Below, in pieces: positions 1 to 12,026 of a stretch of DNA of 64,000 nucleotides. Under the pieces are notes generated by a model. The model did no database searches. It was not told where the DNA came from and saw only the letters and a list, made by a program, of their open reading frames with translations. The position numbers and the translations under genes are program-made. Numbering within the stretch: the first letter of the stretch is position 1; every line of letters starts with the position of its first letter. This DNA comes from Dama dama (Eukaryota > Chordata > Mammalia > Artiodactyla > Cervidae), in NCBI RefSeq assembly GCF_033118175.1, contig NC_083685.1:120226501-120290500 (forward strand), in the 5' to 3' direction.

Positions 1-590
1 CAATTTGAGAATGTTTCCATTCATTCCTAGTTTGCTGAGAGATTTTTTCTTTTTAAATCATGAATGGATGTTGAATTTTATCAGATGTCTTTGGTTTTTT
101 GTGAGATTTGTCTTTCTCTATTTCTGTACTGAATAATACTGATTTTCAAATGTTTACCAACCTTGCATTCCTGGGATACATTTCATTTGGTCATGAAATA
201 TTCTCTTTTTTATGTACTTCTGGGTTAGATTTGCTGACATTTTATGAAGAGCTTTTGCATCTGTGTTCATTAAGGATTTTAGTGTGTAATTTTATTCTCT
301 TATAATAAGACAATTGTCTGGCTTTGGTATCGATGATATTGGCCTCATAAAATGAGCTGGTAAGTACGCCTCCCTCTTCTGTTTTCTGGAAGTCTGTATA
401 GAATTGGTATTATTACTTCCTTAGACATTGATAGAATTCATTTCTGAAGCATCTGGGTCTAGACTGTCTTTTTTTGTAGGAAGGTTTTTAACTACACATT
501 CACTTTTTAAAATAGACATAGTGCTATTTCCCTAGATATTGCCCCATTGCTATTTGAAATTATTGTGCCGATTTTTTAGTATCTTTAGCA
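1..590 (-). mobile_element. L1 remnant, ORF2 region in antisense
   Basis: On the plus strand this matches the antisense of the mammalian L1 reverse-transcriptase region, for example 'accttgcattcctgggatac', 'ttttgcatctgtgttcat' and 'ggcctcataaaatgagctgg'. Diverged and truncated by the window edge; no intact ORF. Confidence 0.7.
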
Positions 591-594
591 GGAT

Positions 595-765
595 TTAGGG
601 TTTCCCTGGTGGATTTAAGACTTTCTTTTGCTGGAATTCCCCAGCAGTCCAGCGCTCAGGACTCTGCATTTTCAGGATCTCAGTTCCCTGACCATGGATT
701 GAACCACAGCCACAGCAGTGAAAGTCTAGAATCTTAACTATGAGGCCACCAGGGAACTCCTGATA
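595..765 (-). repeat. CHR-type SINE, rearranged
   Basis: The right half is an inverted CHR element (atctcagttccctgaccatgg ... ggccaccagggaactcc). The left 40 bp again resembles a CHR start, so the copy looks rearranged or doubled. Confidence 0.55.
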
Positions 766-1581
766 TTTTCTTACAGTAAAGGAAAAAGGTGTTGGGTCAT
801 TGTTGGTGGAAACATGTCTGGAATGGAGTGGAGCCTTCCTCCTGGGGCGGGTCTGAGCTGAGGCCCCTCCTCCCCGAGCCTCCTCCCAGGTATTCATCCT
901 CCTTCCTTTCTGACCTGCCAGCTCCTCCTCCCCTAACCTTGACTTTGATTACAAGAGAAACTCCTACAAGTGGACTTTGCCAGCCCTGCCGCTCTCTGGC
1001 CTCAGCAGTCTTCCCAGGTCCCACTGCTATGGTAGCAGGTGGTCGCTGGCCTGAGCCCCCCTCCAAGCCTGTCCGTTCACACAGCCATGAATCCGGTGGA
1101 GGCTGCCTCTTCTTGCCCTCCACGCAGGCCTCCTCTGCCTGTTGGACACCATGGCTGCCCTCCTGTTGCCAGGGACTACCCCACTCCAAACTCACCTCCA
1201 ATCTCCATCTGTGACCTCCAGATAAACTGAGGCTGGGGTGGCCACTGTGCATATGGGCCATGCCCAGACCGGACCTCTAGAGGGCAGGGGGTGTGCTCAA
1301 AGATGTGGGGGAGCCTGGAACAGGGAGAAGCCAGGCTCACCATAACCAGCCACAGTCACCCCCAAGTCTAGATCCAAGTCTAGATAGCTTCTAGGGCACC
1401 CAGGACATGTCCCCACGCACTGCCCATCTTCTGGGAGGGTCAGCTTACCCCTAGTGTTCACCCAGGTCCTCTGCAGGTTGGGCCCTGGGCCAATCCCCAC
1501 CCACACACCCTCTTTAAAAAAAAATTTTTTTAGGGTATTCTTTTATTATTATTATTATTTTTATAATTTTTTTTTTTTTTA

Positions 1582-1666
1582 CCCCATGGACTGCAGCCTA
1601 CCAGGCTCCTCCGTTCATGGGATTTTCCAGGCGAGAGTACTGGAGTGGGTTGCCATTGCCTTCTCC
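1582..1666 (-). repeat. Partial Bov-A/Bov-tA SINE
   Basis: Inverted middle of the Bov-tA unit (ccatggactgcagcctacc ... gagtgggttgccattgcc), lying between A/T-rich runs. Truncated on both sides. Confidence 0.75.
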
Positions 1667-1667
1667 A

Positions 1668-2105
1668 AAAAAAAATTTTTTTTTAAATTGGAGTAATGTT
1701 GATTTACAATGTGGCGCTAGTTTCTGCTGTACAGAGAAATGAATCAGTTATACCTACATATATATGCACTTTTTTTTAAAGATTCTATTCCCATGTAGAT
1801 CTTTACAGGGCTTCTCAGGTGGTGCTAGTGGTCAAGAATCTGCCTGCCAATGCAGAAGATGCAGGAGATGCAAGTTGGGAAGATCTCCTGGAGAAGGAAA
1901 TGGCAACCTGCTCCAGTATCTTGCCTGAAAAATTCCATGGACAGAGGAGCCTGGTGGGCTATAATCCATGGGTTCACAAAGAGGTTGACACAACTGAGTG
2001 ACTGCACACACACAGGTCTTTACAGAGTACTGAATAGAGTTCTCTGTGCAAGTTGTAGGTTCTATGTATTCTATATATAGTAATGTGTATATGGTCAATC
2101 CAAGT
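1668..2105 (-). mobile_element. Ruminant L1 3' end (antisense), split by a Bov-tA
   Basis: 'ttgatttacaatgtggcgc', 'tttctgctgtacagagaaatg' and, after the SINE, 'gtaatgtgtatatggtcaatcc' are antisense pieces of one L1 3' end. The two halves flank the Bov-tA at 1809-2014. Confidence 0.75.
1809..2014 (+). repeat. Bov-tA SINE with target-site duplication
   Basis: tRNA-derived ruminant SINE, starting GGCTTCTCAGGTGGTGCTAG and ending near GACACAACTGAGTGAC. Flanked by GATCTTTACAG (1798-1808) and GGTCTTTACAG (2015-2025), so it was inserted into the surrounding L1. Confidence 0.9.
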
Positions 2106-2117
2106 AAGTAAGTAAGT

Positions 2118-2309
2118 GCTACTCGCTCAGTCGTGTCCAACTCTGTGACCCCTATGGACTGTAGCCTGCCAGGCTCCTCTGTCCCTGGGATTCTCCAGGC
2201 AAGAATGCTGGGGTGGGTTGTCGTTCCCTTCTCCATGGGATCTTCCTGAGCTAGGGATTGGATCCGGGTCCCTGCACTGCAGGCAGATTCTGAGCCACCT
2301 GGGAAGCCC
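2118..2309 (-). repeat. Bov-tA/Bov-A2 SINE
   Basis: Inverted copy from 'ctcgctcagtcgtgtccaac' to 'gagccacctgggaagcc'. An (AAGT)n run at 2102-2116 abuts its 3' end. Confidence 0.88.
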
Positions 2310-2570
2310 ATCTCCCAGTTTACCCTTCCCTCCTTCCTTTCCCCCTGGTAAGGACAAGTTTGTTTTCTCCATCTCCCCCACGGCCTCTCTGAATTCTCCC
2401 TGGAGGGTGGTGGTGGGGATCTGGCCTCTTTAAGAAAAGGTAACTGAAGAAGTTGAGCCTGCCTGAGGCCGCTCAGCCAAGGTGGAGGCAGTGGAAGCCC
2501 AGAAGCCTCTGTCTTGACCAAATGGGACACTGGACCTAGAGAATAATCTCTTCAGAGGGCTGGGGTCCCC

Positions 2571-2645
2571 GCTCCCATTTTACAGATGAGGAGCTTGAAG
2601 CTCTGGAAGCCAAGTGGCCAGTCCAGAGTCTTCAACCTGGGCTGA
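2571..2645 (+). repeat. MIR fragment
   Basis: Contains the MIR core 'cccattttacagatgaggag' followed by diverged downstream MIR sequence. Confidence 0.55.
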
Positions 2646-3721
2646 CTGAGGGGTGCAGTGTCCTCCCTCCCTGGCCGTCGTTCTCTCTGCAAGTGACCCC
2701 TACTCTCTGGGTCCTGGCCTCTATCTTGCTGGCTGACTCTTGCCCTGAGCCACCATCAAGTTCGTCAGGCTGAGCAAAGTCACATCAGGTGGCATCCGGC
2801 GTGGCTCAATCAAATCAAACCACTTAGAGCGATGGGAGCAACAGGAAGGGGCCCCGGGGCTGCGGCCCCTGACCCAGGTACCCAGGGTGAGGGGGGCAGA
2901 CAAGCCCAGGCCCCCATCTGGGCCATCAGGGCGGGATGCAGAGCACAGGTGAGGTGGGAATGGAGGAGGCAGGACCCAAGGGCTCCTGCAGAATGAGCCC
3001 AGGCCAAGTGGAATGGAGAAGGGGGTGACAAGGAGGCTGGAAAAGTTGGGGAGGGGTCCTGCAGGGCTGGGGGCCAGAGTGTAGGGAATGAATACTGAAA
3101 TTTTGCTTGAGTCCGACTCACCCCAAAGCATAAGCACTTTCAGATTGTCCTCACTTCTTCCCACCACACCGTGTTCTTATAACCTCCGATGGTTCCCCTT
3201 TGCCTCCAGGGCTGTGTCTCCTCCCAGTGGTGCAGGATGGTCCACCGGCTGGCCCAGCTGGTCTTCCTTAGCTAGCTTCCCCAGTCTTCTGTCACCCATT
3301 CTCCCAGCTGGCCCCAGAGCTCACCTGCAGTGGCTCCTCTATGCCACGGACTTTCTACAGAAAAAATCTGATGGCTTCTCTGAGTGATGGCCTCAACCTC
3401 TGAGAGGTGGGAATTGATGGAACCCTGGAGCAAAAAAGCTGGGGTTTATCCACCATTCCCATTCCTCGAGGCAGCTGGTGATGGGGTCGTGACAGCTGCT
3501 CACCTAGAGTGGACTGGCCTGAGTCACGGGTGGGCAGGGACACACTGGTTGAGCCTTGTCTTCAGCATCAGAGAGATGAGGGGGAGGAAAGAGAAGTGTT
3601 AAGGGTTGGACATTGACTGGCCTGAAGCCTCGAAGAAATCTCTGGTCAGCCAGTTCAGGGTCCCAGTGAGATCCAGAGCCCTCTGTTTCCAGATGAGTTG
3701 TATCCCCCCAAATTGTGTATA

Positions 3722-4466
3722 ATGGCAAAAAGCGAAGAGGAACTAAAGAGCCTCTTGATGAGGGTGAAGGAGGAGAGTGAAAGAGCCGACTTAAAACTAA
3801 ATATTAAAAAAACTAAGATCACGTCATCCAGCCCCATTACTGCATGACAAATAGAAGCTGAAAAGGTGAAAGTAGTGACAGGTTTCCTCTTCTTGGGCTC
3901 CAGAATCACTGCGGATGGTGAGTGCAGCCATGAAATCAGAAGATGGTTGCTTCTTGGCAGGAAAGCAATGACAAACCTAGACAGTGTGTTGAAAAGCAGA
4001 GACATTACTCTGCTGACAAATGTCCATATAATCAAGGCTATGGTCTTCCCAGTGGTCACGTACAGTTGTGAGAGCTGGATTGGAAAGAAGGCAGAACACC
4101 AAAGAATTAATGCCTTTGAACTGTAATGCTGGAGAAGACTCCTGAAAGTCCTTTGGACAGCAAGGAGATTAAACTAGTCAATTTTAAGGGAAATCAACCC
4201 TGATTATTCACTGGAAGGACTGAACTGGACAGACTATTGCTGAAGCTCCAGTAGTTTGGTCATCTGATGAGAACAGATGACCCATTGGAAAAGTCCCTGA
4301 TGCTGGGAAAGATTGAGGGCAGAAGATGGCGTCAGAGGATGAGATGGTTGGACAGCATCACTGATACAATGAACATGGAACTTGGGCAAACTCCGGGAGA
4401 TGGTGAAGGACAGGGAAGCCTGGCGTGCTGCAGTCCATGGGGTCGAAAAGAGTCGGACACAACGAC
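3722..4466 (+). mobile_element. BovB (RTE) LINE fragment, 3' end
   Basis: Encodes decayed C-terminal BovB polymerase sequence, such as GSRITADGECSHEIRR, SVLKSRDITLL and PVVTYSCESW, and ends in the Bov-tA-like 3' tail (gaaaagagtcggacacaac). Stops and frameshifts throughout; 5' truncated. Confidence 0.92.
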
Positions 4467-4469
4467 AAC

Positions 4470-4491
4470 AAAAATATATATATATATATAT
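4470..4491. repeat. (TA)n microsatellite
   Basis: About ten AT/TA repeats between the BovB 3' end and the next SINE, typical of expansion of a retroposon tail. Confidence 0.9.
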
Positions 4492-4639
4492 TTGGCTGCA
4501 CTGGGTCTTAATTGCAGCATGTGTGATCTTCAGTGTGGCGCTCAAACTCTCAGTTGTGACATGGGGGACCAGGGATTGAACCTGGGCCCTCTGCACTGGG
4601 AGTTCAGAATCTTAGCCACTGGACCACAAGGAAAGTCCT
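4492..4639 (-). repeat. CHR-type SINE
   Basis: Inverted CHR element from 'ttggctgcactgggtctta' to 'agccactggaccacaaggaa'. Confidence 0.85.
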
Positions 4640-5929
4640 GCAGACTGTAAGTTGATAAAACTGTCGTTCAAGCCACCCAGTCTGTCCAACCATTGTGGCA
4701 GCCCCAAGACACTCATAGAGCCATCATGCAGTACGTAGAGTCACAGCCCCTAAAGCCAGAGGGCAGGTTTGCAGGTAGTCGGGTCAAAGACTTGATTCTG
4801 GGGAGGTGTGGGGCCGCAAAGGAAAGGACGTTTGTGCTTCACCGTCTCCTGGGCCAATGCCAGGACCCATAGCAGAGTGTGGACCCTGCAACCCAGATCG
4901 GGTGTCAGGGTGGAAACCCTCAGCCCCGGAACTCAGACCTTCCGAAACTGCTGGCAGCAGAAGTGGCCACAAGCCTGGCTGGAGGAGACCAGCCTCCCGC
5001 TGCCCAGGCCACACAGGCGTCACCAGGTAGGTGTCCTTCCCCAGGTCCGCCTGCCTCCCCTCCAAACCCCTGACCATCACGAGGGGCAAGTCTCGTGTGG
5101 CCTGATGATGGGCAGAAATGGATCATTTCCCAGGGAGCTGTGGCCAGGCAGGCGTGTGTCAGCAGGATCCGGGAGGAGGGGAAGTGGATATTGAGGATCT
5201 AGAGGAGGTGGTGGAACTGGGCTGGGGAAGGGGAAGGTATTGATAAGGGCATTTTCCAAATCTTGGCAAGGACACCTGGACTTGGTCCTAAGATGCCGTT
5301 GGAATGGCTCCTGGGAGACTGAGGGTGACAGAGTCTGGGGAAACGAGGAGAGCTGGGGGATGTATTTGCAAGAGGATCTGCAGCTGACGGAGAACAATGA
5401 GGAAAGCCCTGGGAGGGAGCACCCAGGCCCCCATGGCATGGCTATCACGTCCTTAGGTCTTTGCTGGGTGCTGGCTGGACACAGTTGGCTCCTTCCTTGG
5501 GGCCAGAGCAAGATGGCAGCCAGTCTTTAATGTCCAGTCTCACAAGGGACATCCTGTCACTTTGTCACCTTATATTAGAGGCAAGTCAAGTGTGCACTCA
5601 GTAGAGAGGACTTCATGAGGGCGTGGATGACAGGGTAGGGTCCTGGGGCAGTTAGAGGAGCCCCCTCAGGGAGTGGGGGTGGGCAGCCCGTGAGGGCATC
5701 GCTTCACTTTTATCCCTTAGAAAGGTCAAGGGTGGGTAACCCTTCCCTGACACTCCAGACCCGAGCCTCGACCCAGGACAGAGGAGACCACTCAGTTGTC
5801 TCCAGAGCTGCAGATGAGGGTGCTGACCCTGAGACCAAGACACGAAGGAACCATGAGGCCTCCCTGTTGGGTGGGGGCGTCCAGAGTCTTAAAGACCTAA
5901 GAGACAGAGTCCTTAAAAAGTTAGACATG

Positions 5930-6188
5930 ATGTTTCGAGAGAACAGCATCGAAACATGTATATTATCTAGGGTGAAACAGATCACCAGCCCAGGTTGGAT
6001 GCATGAGACAAGTGCTTGGGCCTGGTGCACTGGGAAGACCCAGAGGGATCAGGTAGAGAGGGAGGTGGGAGGGGGGATCGGGATGGGGAATACATGTAAA
6101 TCCATGGCTGATTCATGTCAATGTATGACAAAAACCACTACAATATTGTAAAGTAATTAGCCTCCAACTAATAAAAATAAATGAAAAA
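5930..6188 (+). mobile_element. Ruminant L1 3' end with target-site duplication
   Basis: 5'-truncated L1 tail: 'gaaacatgtatattatcta', 'gatcaccagcccaggttgg', 'ggtgcactgggaagaccc', then an A-tail. Flanked by AAAAAGTTAGACATG at 5915-5929 and 6189-6203, and itself inserted in an older L1 that resumes at 6204. Confidence 0.92.
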
Positions 6189-6203
6189 AAAAAGTTAGAC
6201 ATG

Positions 6204-6430
6204 GAATCACCATGTGATCCAGCAAGTCCACTCCTGGGTGTATTCCCAAAAGAACTGAATATGGGGCTTGAACAGATATGTGTACATTCATTTCATAGCA
6301 TCACTATTTTTTTAAAAAAATATTTATTATTTATTTTAGTTTTTGGCTCTGCTGGGTCTTGGTTGCTGCAAGTGGGCTTTCTCTTTGTATTTATATTACT
6401 TGTTATATTTTATTGTATTTTACCAGAATG
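6204..6430 (+). mobile_element. Older L1 fragment followed by a partial CHR-like SINE
   Basis: 6204-6310 resembles L1 ORF2 3' sequence (accatgtgatccagcaagtc, attcccaaaagaactgaata). From about 6320 an inverted CHR-like start (tttggctctgctgggtcttgg) follows and breaks off. Confidence 0.6.
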
Positions 6431-6489
6431 AAAAAATTTTTAGGTCTTAAAATGCAGGGAGGCTCGTACACATCATACCCCCCCCTTTT

Positions 6490-6722
6490 TTTTTTTTACT
6501 CTTTTTAAAAAAATTTATTATTTATTTATTTTTTTAATTGAAGGATAATTGGTTTACAGAATGTTGTTATTTTCTGTCAAACTTCAACATGAATCAGCCA
6601 TAGGTATACATATATCTCCTCTCTTTTGAACCTCCCTCCCATCTCCCTTCTCATCCTGCTGCTCTAGGTTGATACAGAGCCCCTGTTTGAGTTTCCTGAG
6701 CCAGACAGCAAATTCATACCCT
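6490..6722 (-). mobile_element. Ruminant L1 3' end (antisense)
   Basis: T-rich start, then 'aattgaaggataattggttt', 'aacatgaatcagccatagg', 'gatacagagcccctgtttga', all antisense to the ruminant L1 3' region. Confidence 0.8.
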
Positions 6723-8775
6723 TGTTTAATTCCGGAGCATGACCGCCGCCAGCACCAGCTGAATCATGGACAACCGTGAATTCGACCAGCTCCTCCCTCA
6801 GCCTCCACTGCGTCCTGCAGACACCCACCCAGGGAGCGTGCTTCCTGCGTCCTCATCAGAGGGGAAGTGGCGGCATGTTCCCCTGCCCTGGGGCCCTGTC
6901 TCCTCGGCTGCTGCTGCCAGCTCTAATGTTGGGAAACAGGAAAGATGTTTCTGGTTGTGAGTTGTTGGAAACTCAACTAGCTGGCTGGAAGGATAAATGG
7001 ATGGAAAAACAAAATTCTTTAGGGTTCGGCCTGACCCTGACCCTCACCGGGGCCTGGTGGACCCTCTGGAGGGGCTGGCCTATAGAGCCCACGGTGACCA
7101 GATCTCAAGGGATGATGGGGTCCAGGGCTGAGCCTGGACACTGGGAGCTGTTGTGGGAGGTGGGTCTCCTCCCCCCCCACCAGGGTGCAGAGATAGCTAA
7201 CCACTGCTGCCACAGAGATAGCTAACCACAGAGATAGCTATCCACTGCTGCCAGGTGTGGCCCCTGCAGTGGCCCTGTGTGGCAGTGTAGGCAAGGGTGG
7301 CTAGTCCTCCAGTTCCCCTCACTGGGGGCTCTGTGTTGGCTTCTGGGAGAGAGGGAGCCTCACCAGGGTCCTGGGCTTCCTGGTCACCCTCCTAGGGTCT
7401 GGAAAATAAAACTGTGCCCAGTTGGCTAATGTGAAGAAGGAGCTAGTCGCCCACAGGGCAGAAGAGGGAGGTTGAAGGGTGAAGGGAGGATGCAAAGACC
7501 CCGGAGACCACACTGGGAACTTGACCAGGCTCCTCTCAGCACCCCTTCACTATACCCCGTGTTCAGTGCCCCCAGGGCCTACGGTAATGGCTTTCCTCCG
7601 AAGCCCTCTCTCCTCCCAACCCTCCCTTGTTCCACTGGAACCCCACCATCACAACCCCAAAATTATTCACCAAAGGCAGCCAGAGCCTTCTTTCCACACT
7701 CTGCCCCCAAGCCAGCTTGGATCAAGCCCTGCTACAGAACCCCCACTGTGCCCAGCAACATTCAGAACAGACAGACATTCTCCACGCGACAGACTGGCCA
7801 CAGGGTCTGGTCTTGCCCCCTTCCATCATCTTTCCCAGCCAACTCTCAGACTACACAAAATGGCTCTGCACTCTCCACCCAGTCACCTGCTGGCCCTTCC
7901 AGGCTTGATCATGGCACCGTGTGAGCCGTTGTGGGTTGCCCGCGCCCCCCCCCATCCTGCCTGCCCCCTCCTCCATGAGTAAGGCTCTGATGTCTGAATC
8001 CTCTCTCCCATCAGCCCAATAGCCCACAATGGGCACTGGCGATGCTGGTGGATGGTCCGGCCGTGGACCTGGGTCATATCCCCTCTCCCTAAGGTTGGCT
8101 GAGTTTCAGGAAGGCTGAGGGTCTGGAGGAGACCCTGACCTGAAACCTGAGCTCTCCTCCCACCTGGGCCAGGCCGCTGCCCTCTCTCTGAAGGCACTGG
8201 GTTTTACCCTGGATGGGTGGCTTTGATGGGATCTAGACCCTGGCATTTTGGAGTTTTGCATTAACACTTTTCTAGACCACTGCTGTTCCTGGAAAACGTT
8301 CCAGCCAGCTTCTCCTTTGGTCACCCTCCTTTCACCTTGGAAGGCAGCCTGGCAAAGGGGAGCCCCCTTAGCCCCTCCTAGGCAGCAGTCCCCCCATCAT
8401 TGGGCCTCCCTACACCTCCGGCTCCGAGCCCTCTGGCCATAGTGTCACCAGGCTGCCACCCAGCGGCCACTCGGGGAGTGGCTAGCTTTCCGTTTGGCAA
8501 CCGGCCTGCTGGGTGGACCCACCCAGGCCCAGCTGCTTCTCCCATCTATTTTCTCCCTCCCTCACTCACTCATCTGTTCACTCATTCATTCACTTAGCAA
8601 ACCACAGGGAGCCCAGCGAGCCAGGTCCCGATGGACCTCATGGCTGGAAGGACACAGCCAAAGAAAACGCTCAGTCCTCCTCTTGTGGAGTTGACTTTCT
8701 AGCTGGGACACAGACGGGGCCAAACAACTGGGGATAGTGGGATGAATTGGGAGATTGGGATCGATATACATATAC
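6723..8775. other. No gene recognised
   Basis: GC-moderate sequence without a recognisable exon chain or repeat family. A short 'gagatagctaaccac' motif is repeated three times at 7190-7245. The open frames here have no family resemblance I could identify. Confidence 0.5.
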
Positions 8776-8992
8776 TGAAAGTGAAAAAGTGTGTTGGTTG
8801 CTTAGTCATCTCCAATCTTTGCGACCCCATGGACTGTAGCACGCCAGGCTCCTCTGTCAATGGAATTCTCCAGGCAAGAATCCTGGAGTGGGTAGCCTTT
8901 CCCTTCTTCAGGGGATCTTCCCGACCCAGGGTTCGAAGCTGGGTCTGCTGCATTGCAGGCGATTCTTTACCATCTGAGCTACCAGGGAAGCC
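8776..8992 (-). repeat. Bov-tA SINE
   Basis: Complete inverted Bov-tA from 'gtgttggttgcttagtca' to 'gagctaccagggaagcc'. Confidence 0.9.
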
Positions 8993-9216
8993 ACAAATAT
9001 ACACCACCATGTGTAAAACAGTAGTGGGAACCTTCTGTATAGCCCAGGGAACTCAGCTCGGTGCTCTGTGATGACCTAGAGATGTGGGATGGGGGGGCGG
9101 TGGAAGGGAGGTCCAAGACGGAGGGGATATATGTATACATATAGCTGATTCAATCCATTGTAGAGCAGAAACTAACAACATGATAAAGCAATTATACTCC
9201 AATTTAAAAAAAAAAA
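8993..9216 (+). mobile_element. Ruminant L1 3' end
   Basis: 'tatagcccagggaactcagc', 'catatagctgattcaatcc' and 'agcaattatactccaattt' followed by poly-A (9206-9216). The RPL10A pseudogene landed in this A-tail. Confidence 0.8.
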
Positions 9217-9222
9217 GAGGCA

Positions 9223-9962
9223 CTCTTTTTTGGTTTTCACGGCTCAAGGAACCATGAGCAGCAGTCTCCTGAGACACCCTCTATAAGGCAGTGCAGGAAG
9301 TCCTGTCCGGGAACAGCGCAAGCACCAGAAGTGTTTGGAGATGGTGGAGCTTCAGGGCAGCCTGAAGCACTATGCCCCTCAGAAGGACAAATGCTTCCCA
9401 GGCACTGTCAGGCTTAATGTCCCACTTGTGGTGTCCACTCCCCACCCCAAATATGTGTCCTGGGGGACCAGCAGCACTGTGATAAGGCTAAGGCTTGGAA
9501 ATCCCCCACGGACAGCGAGGCGCTGAAGAAACTCAAGAAGAGTAAGAAGAAACAAGAGTAAGAAACTGGTCAAGAAGCTGGCCAAGAAGTATGATCCTTT
9601 TCTGGCTTCAGGGTCTCTCTCTGATTAAGCAGATCCCACAAATCCTGAGCCCAGACCTGAACAAGGCTGGCAAGTTCCCATCCTTGCTGACCCACAGTGG
9701 GAACATGGTGGCCAAAGTTGATGAAGTGAAGTCCATGATCAAGTTCCAGATGAAGAAGCTGCTGTGTCTGGCAGTGGCTGTTGGCCATGTGAAGATGACA
9801 GATGAGGAGCTGTGTACAACATCCACTTGGCTGTCAACTTCCTGGTGTCAATGCTCGAGAAAAGTTGGCAGCACATCAGGGCCTTGTCCATTAAAAGCAC
9901 CGTGGGCAAGCCCCAGCAACCTGTACTAAGGCACAGCTTAATAAACCATACTCCACACACAC
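9223..9962 (+). pseudogene. RPL10A: Processed pseudogene of ribosomal protein RPL10A
   Basis: Intronless copy of an RPL10A mRNA (60S protein uL1). A 5' UTR-like stretch leads to ATG at 9254, then matching segments in shifting frames: [16 protein letters not shown] (about 9341-9388), [20 protein letters not shown] near 9615, [17 protein letters not shown] near 9710, and [12 protein letters not shown] near 9815. At least four frameshifts break it: soon after the ATG, before the VELQ segment, around 9530-9590, and near 9810. It ends with an AATAAA (9939-9944) and an A-rich tail. The 12-bp sequence AAAAAAGAGGCA flanks it at 9211-9222 and 9963-9974, a target-site duplication marking LINE-mediated retroposition into the A-tail of an older L1. 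Not expected to be functional. Confidence 0.93.
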
Positions 9963-10303
9963 AAAAAAGAGGCAAGATTGAAACTTCCATTGAATTTATG
10001 TCAGAAAATACTTGAGATTGGTTGAATTACCTCACAATAAAAATCAAACCCATCAGACTGAAAAAGCAAAAACAACTGGGGAGATGGCAGGTGGGATGGG
10101 GAAGGGGAGGCTCCTTCTGTCCCAGCCTCACAGATTCTACCTGTCATTCTGCCTGGGGCCACGTTGTGGGTGAGAAGATGCTACTTCTGTGAGAGCAGTG
10201 GACTCCCCGCCAGGATGTGGCCCGAGTCAGCAGTGGACTGCATCTGTTTCCCGGGGGTCCCCCACTCCACTCAGCTTCTGCATTCCTAACTCACCTGCAA
10301 GCA

Positions 10304-10544
10304 CTTTTTTTTTTTTTTTAATAAATCATTCTTTAATTTGGCTGCACTGGGTCTTCGTTGCTGCTCGAGGGCTCTCTCTAGTTGTGGCAAGTGGGGGCTA
10401 CTCTTCATTGTGGTGTGTGGGTTCTAGCGCTCATGGATTTAGTTGCTCCGTGGCCTGTGGGATCTTCCTGGACCAAGGTTGGAATCCATGTGCCCTACAT
10501 TGGAAGGCAGAGAACCTTAACCACTGGACCATCAGGGAAGTCCC
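10304..10544 (-). repeat. CHR-type SINE (long form)
   Basis: Poly-T at the left, 'ttggctgcactgggtcttcg', the long CHR body and 'aaccactggaccatcagggaa' at the right, all inverted. Confidence 0.85.
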
Positions 10545-10586
10545 TGTTTTGTTTTAACAGCTTTGTTGAGACGTAATTCACATACC

Positions 10587-11036
10587 TTGACGTATTTCTT
10601 TTCCTATTTGGAACCAGTCTGTTGTTCCATGTCCAGTTCTAACTGTTGCTTCCTGATCTGCAATGCATATAGGTTTCTCAAGAGGCAGGTCAGGTGGTCT
10701 GGTATTCCCATCTCTTTCAGGATTTTCCACAGTTTATTGTGATCCACACTGTCAAAGGCTTTGGCATAGTCAATAAAGCAGAAATAGATGTTTTTCTGGA
10801 ACTCTCCAGTGAATGTTGGCAATTTGATTTCTGGTTCCTCTGCCTTTTCTAAAACCAGCTTGAACATCTGGAAGTTCATGGTTCACGTATTGCTGAAGCC
10901 TGGCTTGGAGAATTTTGAGCATTACTTTACTAGTGAGATGAGTGCAATTGTGTGGCAGTTTGAGCATTCTTTGGGATTGCCTTTCTTTGGGATTGGAATG
11001 AAAACTGACCTTTTCCAGTCCTGTGGCCACTGGAAG
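10587..11036 (-). mobile_element. BovB LINE, inverted 5' segment
   Basis: Read on the minus strand this encodes BovB reverse-transcriptase sequence including FIDYAKAFDSVDHNKLW and LNSRxxPDVQAGF-like text. Its left edge repeats, in inverse, about 60 bp found at the start of the plus-strand part (about 11050-11110). It belongs to the same insertion as 11037-12026. Confidence 0.88.
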
Positions 11037-12026
11037 AAACCTATATGCAGGTCAGGAAGCAACAGTTAGAACTGGACATGGAACAACAGACTGGTTCCAA
11101 ATAGGAAAAGGAGTACGTCGAGGCTGTATATTGTCACCCTGCTTATTTAACTTATATGCAGAGTACATCATGAGAAACGCTGGGCTGGAAGAAGCACAAG
11201 CTGGAATCAAGTTTACTGGGAGAACTATCAATAACCTCAGATATGCAGATGACACCACCCTTATGGCAGAAAGTGAAGAGGAACTAAAAAGCCTCTTGAT
11301 GAAAGTGAAAGAGGAGAGTGAAAAAGTTGGCTTAAAGCTCCACATTCAAAAAACTAAGATCACGGCATCTGGTCCCATCACTTCATGGGAAATAGATGGG
11401 GAAACAGTGGAGACAGTGTCAGACTTTATTTTATTGGGCTCCAAAATCACTGCAGATGGTGACTGCAGCCATGAAATTAAAAGACGCTTACTCCTTGGAA
11501 GGAAAGTTATGACCAACCTAGATAGTATATTAAAAAGCAGAGACATTACTTTGTCAACAAAGGTCCGTATAGTCAAGACTATGGTTTTTCCAGTGGTCAT
11601 GTATGGATGTGAGACTTGGACTGTGACGAAAGCTGAGTGCTGAAGAATTGATGCTTTTGAACTGTGGTGTTGGAGAAGACTTTTGAGAGTCCCTTGGACT
11701 GCAAGGAGATCCAACCAGTCCATCCGAAAGGAGATCAGTCCTGGGTGTTCATTGGAAGGACTGATGCTGAAGCTGAAACTCCAATACTTTGGCCACCTCA
11801 TGCGAAGAGTTGACTCATTGGAAAAGACCCTGATGCTGGGAGGGGTTGGGGGCAGGAGGAGAAGGGGGCGACAGAGGATGAGATGGCTGGATGGCATCAC
11901 CGACTTGATGGACATGAGTTTGAGTAAACTCTGGGAGTTGGTGATGGACAGGGAGGCCTGGTGTGCTGGGATTCATTGGGTCGCAAAGAGTCAGACACGA
12001 CTGAGCGACTGAACTGAACTGAACTG
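11037..12026 (+). mobile_element. BovB LINE, 3' segment with reverse-transcriptase ORF
   Basis: An open frame from 11023 to 11643 carries the RT active-site block NNLRYADDTTLMAES and downstream GSKITADGDCSHEIKRR. It is stopped at 11641 and continues out of frame to the BovB tail, ending in (AACTG)n. Flanking AATTCACATACC at 10575-10586 and 12027-12038 is the target-site duplication. The reverse transcriptase is truncated and not expected to be active. Confidence 0.93.

Noticed and set aside
789..1261. Overlapping open frames of 140-154 codons on both strands
   Set aside because: Low-complexity, Pro/Ser/Gly-rich text with no family resemblance and no splice partners.
1832..2530. A 232-codon open frame on the minus strand
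   Set aside because: It is built from two Bov-tA SINEs and their flanks; Bov-tA units often stay open by chance.
4470..4491. (TA)n run as a possible regulatory site
   Set aside because: It is a microsatellite at the junction of a BovB tail and a SINE.
11023..11643. A 206-codon open frame with a reverse-transcriptase motif as a host gene
   Set aside because: It is the BovB LINE polymerase, 5' inverted and stopped early, not a host gene.
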